Positions 45,318 through 57,684 are shown, counted from the stretch's first letter. The stretch is DNA of 64,000 bases from Zoroaster sp. YZ-2022 (GCA_029582265.1 CM055830.1:22490163-22554162); one strand, 5' to 3'. The notes: generated from the sequence alone by a model not told the origin. Translations and numbers: made by a program.

Positions 45318-45420
45318 TATGGATGCCTTCGGGGAGCAAGAGCGCCGGTTGCGAGAAACACTGATCCGATATCCACACAGTGTGCTAGCTGCGGTTAAAT
45401 CTAGGTCGAGTATACAGTAG
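45318..45420 (+). CDS. Short frame inside the foldback transposon, near right arm
   Basis: ATG near 45320 encodes MDAFGEQERRLRETLIR then YPHSVLAAVKSRSSIQ and a stop. Composition is protein-like but only 33 codons long. No family recognised. It could be an exon remnant of an element gene. Confidence 0.15.
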
Positions 45421-45465
45421 AAATCGACTACACAGCGCCCTTTACTGGCGCCATACCTATTATTT

Positions 45466-45782
45466 CTGGATTGATATATTTCTGGCGCTTGATATATTTC
45501 TGGGGATTGATATATTTCTGGCGTTTGATATATTTCTGGATTGATATATTTCTGGCTATTGATATATTGTGGATTGATATATTTCTGGGATTGATATATT
45601 TCAGATTTGATATATTTCTGGGATTGATATATTTCTGGGAATTGATATATTTCTGGCATTTGATATATTTCTGCCATTTGATATTTTTTTTGCATTTGAT
45701 ATATTTTTTGCATTTGATATATTTCTGCCGTTTGATATATTTCTGGCGTTTGATGTATTTCTGGCGTTTGATATATTTCTGT
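45466..45782. repeat. Right-arm array, 16-18-bp unit, about 18 units
   Basis: The unit is ttgatatatttctgg with variable end (ggg, cg, gat, catt, ccatt), the reverse complement of the left array. Variants acgc, atgc and ccc occur in both arms. Two units have decayed to gatattttttttgc. Confidence 0.95.
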
Positions 45783-45821
45783 AGTTGTCTTTTTTGCCCC
45801 AATGGCCGCCCATAGTTTTAA

Positions 45822-47813
45822 CATGTGTAGCATGATATAGCACTATGATTTTTGATACAATGTATCCTTGTGTGTACCTGGTACAAGTCTACCTCATGGC
45901 TGCACCAGCATGAGGTGACACACACAAATTTTGTATCTCAAAAAGTGACAAATCAGGTTTTGGATAGGATCACTGTGTGTGGAGATGAAATGTGTGCACA
46001 AATATGTTTGAAAGCTTGTATAAAGAAAATGCAAATTTTTACAGCTTTGAAAAACAAAATCATAAATTCAACTATTCAATAAAAACTAGTTTGTCTCAGT
46101 GTAAACAGGAATGATAAACACCAAAGACGCGCTGCCAAATGCATTTTTCTCAGAACAGCAGTTTAGCCGATTCGTCACTTTGTCAGCTATGCAACGGAAT
46201 GTCCCATCTTACGACCTGTGTACATCGTTCCCTTTAATGATAGGTGATGTAAATGTCTGGGGATAAACAGATAGAAAGCCAGGATTCATTGTAAGACCCA
46301 GAAACCATAATGAAATTGTGTCATGAAAGATCAAGGTAAGCAATCTCAGTACACTTGATGGTTCATGACACATTTATAGTTACACAATAGCATCTGATCT
46401 CTTATCAGCTGATAATAAACATCCACTTTCAAGTGGAGGTGTTATCAACTGAGTGGATAACATCAAGGCTATCTTGGCTGTCACGATTCCATACAAATAA
46501 AAAGTTTCAATTGGTAATAAAAAGTTTCAATTGGTAATGAAAAATTATCTGTATTTTTAATACAGCAACAAGTTTAGCTCAAATTTGTGCATTTAATTAT
46601 ATATAACTCGTATATATTTCTTGCACTTTACAGTGCAGGATAAGGTACAACATTGGCAATGTTGGCAAAACTGCTTCTATGAATATGCTTACTTTCTTTG
46701 AATCAAGATATATACCAATAGGGCAACCGCTCCATAGAAACGTGCACAAAATTCCCCCTTCCCTTTCCCTTATTTATATATCCTCCAACCTTCCAAAACT
46801 CTGGAAATAAGATGTTTACAATGCAGAGTCTATGTCATGAGAAACGTGTGAAAGCATTCACAATTTTTACAGAAAACACTTGAGAGCAAACAGTTGCTAT
46901 CAGGATATTTTTCTTGGTGTTTTCTTTGAAAGGAGATCACATCAGCCATATAACTGGTACCTTTACCATCTTCACAAAGTTCACATCATATTAGCTTTCA
47001 GATAATAATTCAGTAATTTTGTAATAAGGTAAATAATAATGCTGTCCAGTGGACCAAAGTTCTTGTTGAAGGTCTGGTTTGAAAATGGGCCACTTTTTTG
47101 GAGAAAGTGGAGCGTAAATGTAGCTGAAAGAAATGTTTTAACAATTTTGAACTTTCTGATGTTTACACGTGTTTGCACCAAGCAGAATGTGTGAGTTTTG
47201 ACCATTTTTAACCTTCTGGAAAGTAGGCCTGTGACTGGTACCCAGGTTCATGGGTAAAAACGGAATAAATGTGGATGCACAGCACTACTGGATGCTTGCT
47301 GGAAAGACCATATGACATATGAAGTTTTTCTAACAAAGTGACCTTACAGATTGAAAAGTCTATTTTGGAACTTATAAATTCCAACCATCTGGAACCCCCT
47401 CCCCTCCTTTTTTCAAATGAACTGGATCCATCCCTGACAATGATGTACAATATGTGGGCGTATTCTGGGCATGAGAAGGCTGAAGGGGTGGCTACACAGA
47501 CTGGCTCTTATCAGAGGTTGCCCTTAACATTTTTCGCAAGTATTTTCACAGGGCCGCATGTTTTTAAAGTACTTTTTATAAGAATCCACAGGTTGGACCA
47601 CAATTGTCAATATTTTCGAGGTAGGACAAAAGATTACTTTTCATGGCCCAGTGGAATAAAATGTGTAAATATTACATAAAAAGAACTAGAAATCAGTTGA
47701 GTCTAAGTTTGACTAGCCCACCGGATGTCTAGGAGAGTGGTTTTGATTAGTTCACCATCATTTTAACTAGCATTTGGCCAGCACACCACTGGCAAATTCG
47801 AACCCTGCTGTTA
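45822..47813. other. Unassigned with old dispersed repeats
   Basis: A small hairpin lies near 46400-46475 (cttatcagctgataa; ccactttcaagtggag). 46920-47050 is a copy of the old catcagatt...tggtaccttt repeat also near 42100, 49140 and 58790. No gene is supported. Confidence 0.45.
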
Positions 47814-47814
47814 G

Positions 47815-48530
47815 AGGTGGACGATATCACGATAACATCGTAACAATACAATATTCAAAAAATTATTGGCTAAATCGGTTATGGTTTTGAAGATATCGAA
47901 ATATCGCCATATTGACGATATTCCAAAAATATCGCTGATATCAAATTTATATCGCTCTCTTTAGTTAAAATATCGCCGGAGTGATAAATATAATTTCATG
48001 TCATTATACGGTAATATCAACAAAGTTACGGTACCATGAAGAACTAAAAAACAGTTTGAAATCACGACGCAGCGCCATCACTCATGTTGCCACTACTTTC
48101 GTGCGTGGTCTTTTTTCGTGCATTGTGCTCCTGGTTGCCGTGTGGGCCTTAACTAAAGGCTAGTCCCAGTATCACATGGTACACTCTCCTGGAATAATTA
48201 CACTGGTGTACATTGTGATTGTTCACATTCAGCAGATGTCGGATACAGGATAAAAGCATGGATGATGGCCGCTGAAACTGTGCATGCGTTTATAAACCAC
48301 GGGTTTGTTTATGGATGTCACGGTGAGTTCTTTTTATGAAATGTTGTCGCTCCGAATGGCAAAAATGTAAGAACACGGCTGTTTTGAAGCGACTGTTTGG
48401 AGTAACTGTTCATTACCTACAATGTATGCAACTTCCCTGTAGAACTCCAATGTCGTTAATGTGCGATATATACATTTTTCATGTATTTAAAAAATCCGCA
48501 TATTGAGACGATAATACTATGTATATGGTG
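47815..48530 (-). mobile_element. gatatc-rich element, copy B
   Basis: Reverse-complement counterpart of 40119-40857. It starts aggtggacgatatcacgata and includes gccggagtgataaatata and ccgtataatgacatgaaa (inverse). Copies A and B form a 700-bp inverted pair about 7 kb apart. Confidence 0.75.
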
Positions 48531-49465
48531 TACATAGCAGATTTTTAATCATGAATTGTAAACCTAGGTATTTTCATGTGTTTATGGTTGTTTCACATGA
48601 TATTATGTCACCTGCCCTGTTTATGTAACACTTACTACATGTATGTATCAGTTCACAGTTCAGTCCTTATTCAGTGTCTACTCTGCGCTTCTTGGCTTGT
48701 CTCTTGTAGTCATTAAACGGTACCATATCTTGAAAACTTGAGCCAATCAACAATTTGAAGCATCATTTCCATTCTCAGTGACCCATAATTAGTCAAGTTT
48801 CACTTCATTTGTTTCGGAAGCATTTTGGCTGTAGACCAGTGATAATCGACCATCAAAAAATTCAAAATCGTCACCCCTACCTGCTGTTATACCAAACTAC
48901 ACTAGAGAAATTAGCATACGAACTGTTCATTAATGGGAAACATTGGTAATGTTGACAAAAGTACTTCTATGAGTACATTATTTTACTTTCTTTGATACAC
49001 ATTCAAGATATACATTTTTATAACAACCTACAATATAACTAACCTTTGAAAGTGAAATGCAAAGTCTAAATCGTGAGTAATTTTTTTTTATTAGTGTGCA
49101 AATTTGATCGTACTTTCTCTGAAATGAGATCACTTTAGACAGGAAATATTATCAGGATGACTGGTACCTCCACAACTTCACATCAAATTTGATCATGGAT
49201 AATTATTTTGTAATTTTGTTATTAAGATTATATTACCAATGTTATACCTGCCCTTTCAATTGACAACTCTAATTAATATTATTCGTCCTACCAGATTATG
49301 CATGAAAACTACATGTTAATACACAGATTGGGTTGTATTACAGCTACATTTGTACAATGCTGCACAATTGATCAGATTATAATTATCATACTAATAGTAC
49401 CATACTGTAATGATCAAAATCACTCTTCCTCCAAATCAATATTTATAATATAGCGTTTAAAGCCA
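48531..49465. other. Unassigned with old repeat traces
   Basis: 49080-49240 repeats the tgagatcac...gactggtacctcca family also present near 46930. No gene is supported. Confidence 0.4.
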
Positions 49466-49917
49466 TATGACATAAAACACAATAAAGGGGACCACTTTGC
49501 ATCCGTCACGTTAGCAGTTTTTCCAATGGTTGTTATTTATTTTTTAAGTACCCGAAACCAACCAAAAAGTGTTTCAACATGTGAATGGACATGCAGGCTT
49601 ATACTAGAACTAATTTGAGTTGATTTATTTTATTTTTTTATTTTTTTTATTTATTTTTTTACCCTCAAATTTCCATAAAAATTGGACAGTAAAGTTACCT
49701 CACTTTTCCGTCCATTTGTTGATGGAAATTTTAGGGTAATTAAAAAAATAATAGTAATAATCAACTCAAATTATCTTTAGGATAAGCATGCATGTCTATT
49801 CAAATGTTGAAATTCTTTTTGGGTGGTTTCAGATATTTAAAAAAAAATTACAACCATTAGAAAAACTGCTAACGTGACGGTAGGAAAGTGGCCCCCTTGA
49901 TTGTGTTTTATGTCATA
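49466..49917. repeat. 450-bp foldback with arms of about 210 nt
   Basis: The left arm (tatgacataaaacacaat, ccgtcacgttagcagttttt, acatgcaggctta) is mirrored by the right arm (aaaaactgctaacgtgacgg, attgtgttttatgtcata). The centre lies near 49690. Arms are diverged by scattered substitutions and small indels. The loop is short, so a transcript would form a long hairpin. No target duplication is clear beyond the arms. Confidence 0.9.
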
Positions 49918-50029
49918 CACACGTTTGAAAGACATATATGGTCACAATTTCACACGAAACTTACTCTGTGTAAAGTTAATGATGGGATCAAACATTCCTT
50001 GAAATATTTCTGTCTCAGGTGCTATCATT

Positions 50030-50279
50030 GGGGTCATGCCTATGTTCCCTCAGCCCTATGTTCCCTCAGCCCTATGTTCCCTCAATGCCTAACATTTTTT
50101 TAAAATCCAAATTAGGCCCTATGTTCCCTCAACCCTATGTTCCCTCAGCCCTATGTTCCCTCATGGAGTGTTAAGACTGGATGAGGGAACATAGGGCTGA
50201 GGGAACATAGGGTCTATTTAGGGCTGAGGGAACATAGGGCTGAGGGAACATAAGGCTGAGGGAACTTGAGTACAGTCCC
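50030..50279. mobile_element. Foldback element, tatgttccctcag family, copy 2
   Basis: An exact 8-bp duplication CTATCATT flanks it (50022-50029, 50280-50287). Ends ggggtcatgcc and ttgagtacagtccc match copy 1, and the same taacattttttt insert occurs in the left arm. Unit number and the centre (tggagtgttaagactgg) differ from copy 1, showing that array length varies between copies. Confidence 0.95.
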
Positions 50280-50828
50280 CTATCATTTGCACAAAATTAG
50301 TGAAATAATTTCAACACTGAAATTCTTTCATCCATAGACAGAAATTCTATGTTGGAATGAGTTCATAGGTTCATTTATTTTCCACAGTATCAAGACAGTA
50401 ATGACAATATCAATCAAGAAAAGTCAAGTACAAGAAAACGATATTACTGAAAATATTAAAGAATAGATACAAAGCAAAAGTGATACTGCAGAGGGATCCA
50501 TTTATGAAGCAAAGCTTGTAGGCAATGGTCCCTTGATAACATGCACACCGCATTGAGACAGAGATAAAAATAAAGTTGAATGAACCATGAAGGCCCGTGG
50601 TCAAGCCACCAGTGAATAACATATAAAGTGGGTCTCAATGCACATGCATGTTCATAAAGAAAAACAACAGTACTAACAATCTCAACGCATGTTCACTCTT
50701 TTCTCATTACCAACCTGTCACAGATGTCATTACACAGACACAATGAAAAAGATGCTGAAATTTCCATGGGTTGATTTTATGTATATCTCTTGATTCTTAT
50801 AAAGTATGGATGAATGTAAAAACATTAA

Positions 50829-51653
50829 TGGGACAATGTCGTCATGATCTGAGCAATCTTTTAACAGGGCATTGAATTAGGGCATGGAATTGGTGCCCCA
50901 GTTTAAGATAACTGAAAATTACTGGCTCATTTATGCAGTAGCAATGGTAATATGACCTTATCATATGGGGTATTATTTTCAGTCACTGAGTTAATCTGAA
51001 ACTAGGACTCCGATTGTCATGTCTAAGTCTTTGTCTGTCATAGGGAAAGATTTAAAAGCATTTATGCTTCATTTTTCCCTACATGTTGGTAATACTGCCA
51101 AGTTTCAATGTATTAATGCTGTCAAACTGTAAACACTTGACATTGTCAACTGTGATTAATAGTAATAATCTGTAATGCACTATTGTATTCAATATGGATT
51201 AAGTTGTTGCCAACATGGAAATAAATGTGTGACATTGTATTTGTATGTATGCCTTATTGATCGTGATGATATTAATAATAATAATAATAATAATAATAAT
51301 GTGTGGACTTATATAGCGCACGTATCCACCAACTGAGTGGTGCTCAAGGCGCATTATATTATTATCCCTGCTCATAAGGCTCATAAGGCTCATAAATCAT
51401 TCCTGAAACCATCTCAGCTCCCTAGGGAGTATACAGCTCAATTGCTGCCATTACAGCGCATATAGGGCTAATCAACCAACTCTGCCCTCACAGGTACCCA
51501 TTTAACCCCTGGGTGGAGAGAAGCAATTATGGTTAAGTGTCTTGCTCAAGGATACAAGTGTCACGGCCGGGATTCGAACCCACATTCTGCTGCTAACACC
51601 AGAACTTGAGTCCGGTAAGCTAGACCGCTCGGCCACGACACGATATTGTCCCT
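50829..51653. mobile_element. TTAA-flanked MITE, AAAGGGRC family, with SINE in its right end
   Basis: TTAA at 50825 and 51654. The left end tgggacaatgtcgtcatgat pairs with the interrupted right end gatcgtgatgata-ttgtccc. The SINE at 51274-51641 sits within the right terminal repeat between GATATT duplications. Part of the middle is not shared with other copies. Confidence 0.75.
51274..51641 (-). mobile_element. SINE, tRNA-Leu(CAA)-derived, with target duplication
   Basis: GATATT at 51268-51273 and 51642-51647. On the minus strand: A box accgctcggccacgacac, anticodon region ccagaacttgagtccgg, B box gggattcgaaccc, and tail ggacttatatagcgcacgta with an AAT microsatellite. Full length and close to the copy at 28165. 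Confidence 0.93.
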
Positions 51654-51657
51654 TTAA

Positions 51658-53132
51658 TACTGGCTTTAACCCCTCTGGTCATCAAAAAATATTTAAGTAA
51701 TTGCTTGAACTATCTTAGCTTCCTGGGAAATGTAATGTGTGATTGTCATGCAACTGACAGTAACCATTAAGGAAAATCTATAATTATGATCTAAATTATA
51801 CAGGGGTGCTCTTACAAAAAACAGCTAACATTATTTTCTGTATTTCCAATTCACATTTGCAGATTTCAATGTAGTCCATATTTTCAGTCCATATTTTTAA
51901 CATGTTCTTCCATAATTTTCTTGTGACTTGGATGTCAAATTATACATGCTGGTTCTATTATGTTTATTTTGGTTCACAAAAAGTTAGCACAATCGTGAAC
52001 ATTTTGCAAATGTCACCATTCACTAGTGTATTTTCTATTAAACTTGGCTTTATTACAGCAAAAATGGTGGGAAAAAAAACAATACATTAAAAACAGACTC
52101 TAATTATTGGAAATTCTGCATCACTGATATGGAATAATTGATTCTATTTAGTACAATGACGTCCTTCAACAATTCAACTAGGCACTGTATATACTCGGTG
52201 CTTGTGTGAATGTCTGCGGGGGATCAATCCTCAGGCAAGCTCGGTGGTCGAGAGGTTAAGACAGCTGCACTACAGTAAGCAAGAGGTTAGGTCCATGTCC
52301 CACCTGAGTACCGAAGAGCCAATCAACAGTAAGCTAGGATTGTTTTACTATGTTTGTTCACCAATAATCACTCCATTTTTATGGACTCACAAATCATCAC
52401 ATCTACAAAAATCAGTGTTATATCTTTGTCACATGGTGACAAAAAAAAAACACTAATCAATTTATACTTGGACAACAGGCTGGGGGTGATTGATGACTAC
52501 GGCCAATCTCATCAGACTGTGTCTCTCTGGCAAACCGATTAAACGCTGTCCCGCTTCAAAGGGTGTGCACAGATGCTACAATTTCAATTATATCCCAAAG
52601 TGAGGGACGGTAGTTTCATTACCAACTACAACAGCAGGACTGCATAATCGTATTTTTGAATAGATCCCGTTACAGAATATTGGCTGTTATGATTCAGATC
52701 ACAGGACTTTTGTTCAGATTAAAAGCAAACAGAATATTATGTTTTGCCAAAGAAATGAAACATTTGTAAATGAACACATGTTAAAATTGTGTAACCTAAG
52801 GGAAGTAACAGCTGTGGTTATATGTAACCAGATTATAAATTTAACATGTTTGTATCTAAAAACTTCCTTTCTAAAATTGGTAAATATATCAATCATCGTG
52901 TGAATGGATTTCATCTTGAATACTTTCATTTTAGAGAAAATAAGAATTATGTCAAAACAGCAAAACAGAAAAACACTTAATTTTTTGTTCTCGAAAAAAC
53001 GTGAGCACCTATTCTGATGTAATTTTCACAGGTTAATTATATTTCTTGAAAACTAATAGGTTGGAATGAGAAAATAGAGAGCAAAAAGCAACTTATAACA
53101 TCTTTGCTACACTAAATAAAATATCTCACAGA
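51658..53132. other. Unassigned; weak tRNA-like SINE head near 52.2 kb
   Basis: 52235-52320 contains agctcggtggtcgagaggtt and gaggttaggtccatgtccc, loosely like A and B boxes of another tRNA-derived element. No tail was identified. The rest is AT-rich and unassigned. Confidence 0.35.
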
Positions 53133-53136
53133 TTAA

Positions 53137-53391
53137 CCAGTTCGCACCGGGAATAAAAAAGTTTTTCCGAACCCCCGTGGCAGGTTTATTTTTACCGCAA
53201 AAACACGAACAATGGTGCTCACCAGAGCGTGACCGGGGAGACCACGTATTCCACCGTATGCTTATGGTTCGTTGCAACGTCGACCGGGAATCTATACAAA
53301 ATTCCCGAGAATCCTGTGGCGTGTTTAGACGCTCTCCGATCCGCTGTCCCAAAAAAATGTGCGTGTATACACGGCCTCCGACGCGAACTGG
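53137..53391. mobile_element. piggyBac-like MITE, CCAGTTCGC family, copy 2 (inverted)
   Basis: TTAA at 53133 and 53392. The sequence is the near-identical reverse complement of 38754-39010 (255 versus 257 bp), so both are recent relatives. Confidence 0.9.
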
Positions 53392-53395
53392 TTAA

Positions 53396-54461
53396 TGACA
53401 AAATTGTGATCATGTAACCTATGTACATTATTAAAGTTATTTTGTCACAATCTTGATAGATCCTGGCCGCATGCAAACATTCTGGTTCAAAATAAAGCAC
53501 AAAATGCAAATCACAGTGCCCACAGGCCCAGGGAGATTGTTCATAGCATCATCCCCCTCCCCCTCCCCTACATACATTATACACACACACATACACGTAC
53601 ATGCGTGTACATATATAGGCCTACATATGCATACATACATACATGTACATGCATACCATATACATATACACGCATACATATGATATAGGCCTGTACACAA
53701 ATTAACTCAAGATATGTATAAAAAAAATTATAAAAAATTTAAAAAAAATCAAGCAAAACATTACATACATGTATACATGTGCATAATCCAAAAATCAAGC
53801 ACAATAAGCTTGTATACATGTCAAATGAGCCATGTGGTTGGTCCCCCAACCCCCTGAAAAATAACTGCTACATTTTCCCCCTCCCCCGAGTCCCCACAAC
53901 ATCACCAAGGCAGTCACTTAGCTTCAACACTACAGTTTTACAACCACGCTACAAATGATAGCATAGCTTGTGCTGGTTGAATGACTCCTGTCTCCCATGA
54001 ATGAAGTTAGGAATCTTAATCGAGTAGCGCCCTCAGGGAAATCAAGACCTTTTGCTGAGTAACCATCGAGGCCCCCAATGGCTTTGGATAATAAAATATT
54101 GACGACTGACGTTGGTGTAGAAACATGGAGAGACAATATTTTGAAGGTTTCTTGAAGTTTGCTATATTGATTTAGGTAGGGTATGAAGCAGTACACAGAA
54201 TAATTCTCACAAACAAGTAACACAAAAAACTATGCATAGCACATAATAAATTCTATGCTACGACTGCACACAATTTATTTGAGCACAATATGATAGCAAT
54301 GCACTGTAAAATATAAAAGAAGGTTTTTAATATGTTAACAATTACTGTTAAATGTTCCAATATATGTATATGTACATGTATGTACACTTGTTCAGTACAG
54401 GGAAGATACAATGTATTGCATTAGTAATATTGGCAAAACTGCTTATATGAGTGTATAAGGC
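53396..54461. other. Unassigned; alternating purine-pyrimidine tract
   Basis: 53578-53690 is mostly (ca/tg/ta)-type alternation such as acacacacatacacgtacat, able to adopt Z-DNA or cruciform forms. No gene is supported. Confidence 0.5.
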
Positions 54462-54465
54462 TTAA

Positions 54466-54837
54466 CCATAACCCTCCCAAATCCTCCCAAATCCTCTTTG
54501 CTAAAGTGAAGGATTTTGAAGAATTGAGGTTACATGCTACATGCTCTTTGCTAAAGTGGAGGATTTTCGAGGGTTGGGGTTATTAGGCATGCCTGCCTTT
54601 CCATGGTACATGTACATCCATGTTTGTTGTAGTAATTGCAAGGTCAGTGCTTGGGTCAGTGGACACTGTTTATTGCTCCATGCATGCAGAGAGGGTCCCT
54701 GGCCATGTACATGTATCACAGATTAGAAACACATGTGTGCATGTACATGTTACGTGCTTGCTTTACTACTGAAGGATTTTGGAGGATTCAGGTTATGTCA
54801 TGGTTATGTGTAAGCAAATGGGCCTAGGGAGTTAGGG
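54466..54837. mobile_element. piggyBac-like MITE, CCCTAACC family, diverged
   Basis: TTAA at 54462 and 54838. Ends CCATAACCCTCCC and GGGAGTTAGGG. gctctttgctaaagtg and gaaggattttg are duplicated inside. It shares ggaggattcaggtta-type words with 3832-4043. Confidence 0.7.
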
Positions 54838-54842
54838 TTAAT

Positions 54843-55587
54843 CATGGAGGAAGAAAACAGAAGGAGTCACAACGAAGGCATATCAAAGGTTCAATGTCTT
54901 TTGCCGCGGTCGTAAAACTTCCAAGCCAGCGCTAATCCGATTATCGAGGAGAACTACAGCCAGGCTTTCTTTGCACATGCGCATTGCGCGCATTGCTGAC
55001 GCGTTGTCCTATTGCACTACACGGAAGGCTGGCTCCCGATCCAACTCGACCTACGAATCCAACACTGCAATATCTTCAGTGCACAGCATCGCACAAATAT
55101 GAGGATTGAAATGATAAAAAGCTAAACAACACGTCTTTGAATTTGACAATTGGTTGGCTTCCGGAGATCATCGGAAATATCCTTAAAATAAGTTGCTAAA
55201 AAGACACTTTATTGTAACATCTGAATGTTATATTTACCGTAAGTCAGCTTCGGATTCGCCAAATTCGACGATCAGAACACCAAAATACTCGGTGGAAAAA
55301 TCGCTATTGAAGACAATGAACTGCGCAATATAAAAAGCCCGCGAAAAGTAGTGCGCATGCGTTTTGTGTTTATTCGTTTGCTACAGATTTCTACCCTCCA
55401 ATTATGTATGCTGGTCGCGAGCAGGCCGAGCGGCAAAAGACATTGTACACAAGGGGATTATCGCGGTCGTAAAACTGGTAAGCGCAGCGGGCGGCCGTAA
55501 CGTATTTCCAATGGGCCACTCCGAAGTGCTAATTGGTTATGAGATAAGAGGCTGGGCGATGTGACTCCTTCTGTTTTCTTCCTCCAT
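54843..55587. mobile_element. hAT-like element, 745 bp, CpG-rich
   Basis: Perfect inverted ends atggaggaagaaaacagaag (27 bp in total) lie between exact 8-bp duplications GGGTTAAT (54835-54842, 55588-55595). The target includes the right TTAA of the preceding piggyBac-like MITE. The interior has NRF1-like words (tgcgcatgcg), a TATA-like caatataaaaagc at 55326 and cgcggtcgtaaaact twice. No transposase is seen. Confidence 0.9.
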
Positions 55588-55599
55588 GGGTTAATTAAC

Positions 55600-56330
55600 C
55601 TGTGAAAGTTTCAACTCTTTGCGTTGTGTTGTTCACAAGAAAATAGTGACAATGCATTATAAGTTTATGTATAGTTGATTCTAATGCTGCATTTAACAAA
55701 GATTAACTATTTCCTAAATTCGAACTGGACAATTATTTCAAGGACAGCACCTAAAACAAAACCATTTTTGCAGGGGAGGTTTAACACCATTATGTACTTG
55801 ACACTAAGTAAGTTTTACCATTCATTAATGCATCCCCACGTGATTACACTTTTGTCCAATCAGATTGTCTCTTTATGAATGAGCATTTATGAATGGTAAT
55901 TTGCAGATAATCAAATTAACAAATGATAATCTTCAAACTTAATTGGTGCTAAGTTGGTACGCGTATCAATCATCCTGAGATATTATTGATTAAACTCAAC
56001 ATAACAACTCCTCAGAGAAAACAGGAATATTGTTATGTCCAGTTTACAAAAAGTTGCCAGACAGGAATTCTTTGTAAAACATGAAAACATCAATAACATG
56101 TAACAATTTTATGTTGTTTTCACAAAAACGTGAGCACCTATTGCGATGAAATTTCCACAGGTTAGTTTGTGGACATATTTCTTGAGAACAAGAGTGCTGA
56201 AATGGAGGTACATTACCAAATGCCAATGTTACATTAATCAAAATAATGTCCATTATGGTGACATTCATTGTAGAAGCATACTGTACATCATTAGATATTA
56301 ATGTCAATGCTTAACAGGGCTGACAGATTA
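55600..56330. other. Unassigned with old repeat traces
   Basis: gagaaaacaggaatattgtt and caaaaacgtgagcacctatt match 29050 and 52995, showing an old dispersed family. No gene is supported. Confidence 0.45.
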
Positions 56331-56334
56331 TCCA

Positions 56335-56640
56335 TAACCCCCTGGTCATCAACAGCCCCTGGATATTATAGGGAAATTCACATCAATCCTGAAAAGAGGA
56401 TCTTCTCAACCTGCTCCCTAGTGAGTAAACAGTCTTGAGATGAAGGGCAAGATATCATCTACTAATCAAACATAATACCTTCAGAGGTGCCACTTTCACT
56501 CCTTAAGGAAGAAAAGCAATTTATAATATCTAGATGTGGTGTGTTGTGTCTTACACAATACCAGCAAAGACCTATACACAGTACATGTAAGTTAGGATTC
56601 AAACCCACATGGACTCAGTTGACACAGCTGCGGTACGAAA
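56335..56640 (-). mobile_element. Highly diverged SINE copy
   Basis: cctgctccctagtgagtaaac corresponds to the SINE body, ctaatcaaacataatacct to its middle and aggattcaaacccacat to the B-box region, all in minus-strand order. It is heavily mutated, so older than the other copies. Confidence 0.6.
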
Positions 56641-57684
56641 ACACATTTTCCGAATGATGGAAACAGATATTTCACATGAGTGTGTCTGACTCTAACACGT
56701 TGTCTTCCATTATGAGTCATGTACATGTACATGGAGATGTAAGTTCCAATGTGTCCAAATTATCAAAACGAATTTAACGTGTTTTTCAGTCTTTTAACAA
56801 CAATTTCCAGAAATGTTCTTTTTCATCAGAACATTGCCACTGTAGTTGAAGAAGAGAGAAAAATGCAATTTGTTTTTTAAAAATAATCTTGAGAAACATG
56901 GTTTTACATGTAAATATATGTTCAGAAATTAATTTATGGTAGGTCCCGATATAAATCCATTTTGGCACTTTTTTACTGTAAAGTCAAGATTCTGACAATT
57001 ACTTTGTAAAATATCTCATTTCACATGATTTATTTTCCTTTCAAAAAGGAAATTATAAATTTTTGGCACTTTTTGACACTTTTTTTACTGTAAAACCAAG
57101 CTTATGAAAACTTTTTGTCAAATATCTCATTTCACAGCATTTGTTTTCCATTCTAAAAAAGAAATGATCAATGTTGCCGGTATAACACGGGTGACACATC
57201 TTTAATGGAACACATTCATGTTTATTCATTTCATGGAAGCTCGACTCATTATTGATTGCACTAAACCACCTGCCCATGGCACTTCATACATAAGTTTGGC
57301 ATATTAGGCTTTAATCCATTGTGAACATTGGTACATATGAAATCAGGTGAGTGCGCAACGTGTAACCAGTAACCACTACTGATCCTCAGAAGCTTTAGGT
57401 TTCTACATGTAGATGATCAGAAATACAATCTTAGCCATGTATTTAAAGGAACTGTACACCAATGGTAAAATGTCTGTAAATGCATCCATACTTTTTAAGA
57501 ATCTTGCAGAGTGCTGTACAGAAACCAAGTTTCAGCTCATTTCATTATTATTAACCCTAAAGAGAAAATAGAAAGAATACATACTATGTACACATTTACT
57601 AGATCAAGATTGTTTTGCATTCATTCTTATCTGGACAATAAATCCAGCCGTGATCCAATTAAAATTTGTAAATATTACATTTAA
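56641..57684. other. Unassigned with old dispersed repeats
   Basis: 56990-57170 holds a local duplication of gtaaaatatctcatttcaca and ttttggcactttttgac. 57440-57660 is a copy of the gatcac palindrome family seen at 39300. No gene is supported. Confidence 0.5.

Larger units (their letters stand above)
43316..45813. mobile_element. 2.5-kb foldback transposon with minisatellite inverted repeats (TU/FB-like)
   Basis: The outer 46 bp are perfect inverted repeats starting ATGGGCGGCCATTGGGGC. Each arm then has a tandem array of a 17-18-bp unit and an inner 27-bp block (gcgccagtagagggcgc / gcgccagtaaagggcgc plus tgtgtagtc). Arms are 43316-43853 and 45426-45813. Flanking TGTTTTAT/AGTTTTAA shares 6 of 8 bases. 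This is the architecture of sea urchin TU and fly FB elements; family membership is not tested. The 1.57-kb interior holds a nested element and only short frames. Confidence 0.85.

Noticed and set aside
43316..45843. Repetitive frames rich in EIYQSQKYI-like peptides
   Set aside because: They are translations of the foldback arrays on either strand.
42848..46185. A larger outer element around the foldback transposon (gacaaagtg-like inverted words)
   Set aside because: The inverted similarity is short and gapped, without a target duplication, whereas the inner boundaries at 43316 and 45813 are sharp.
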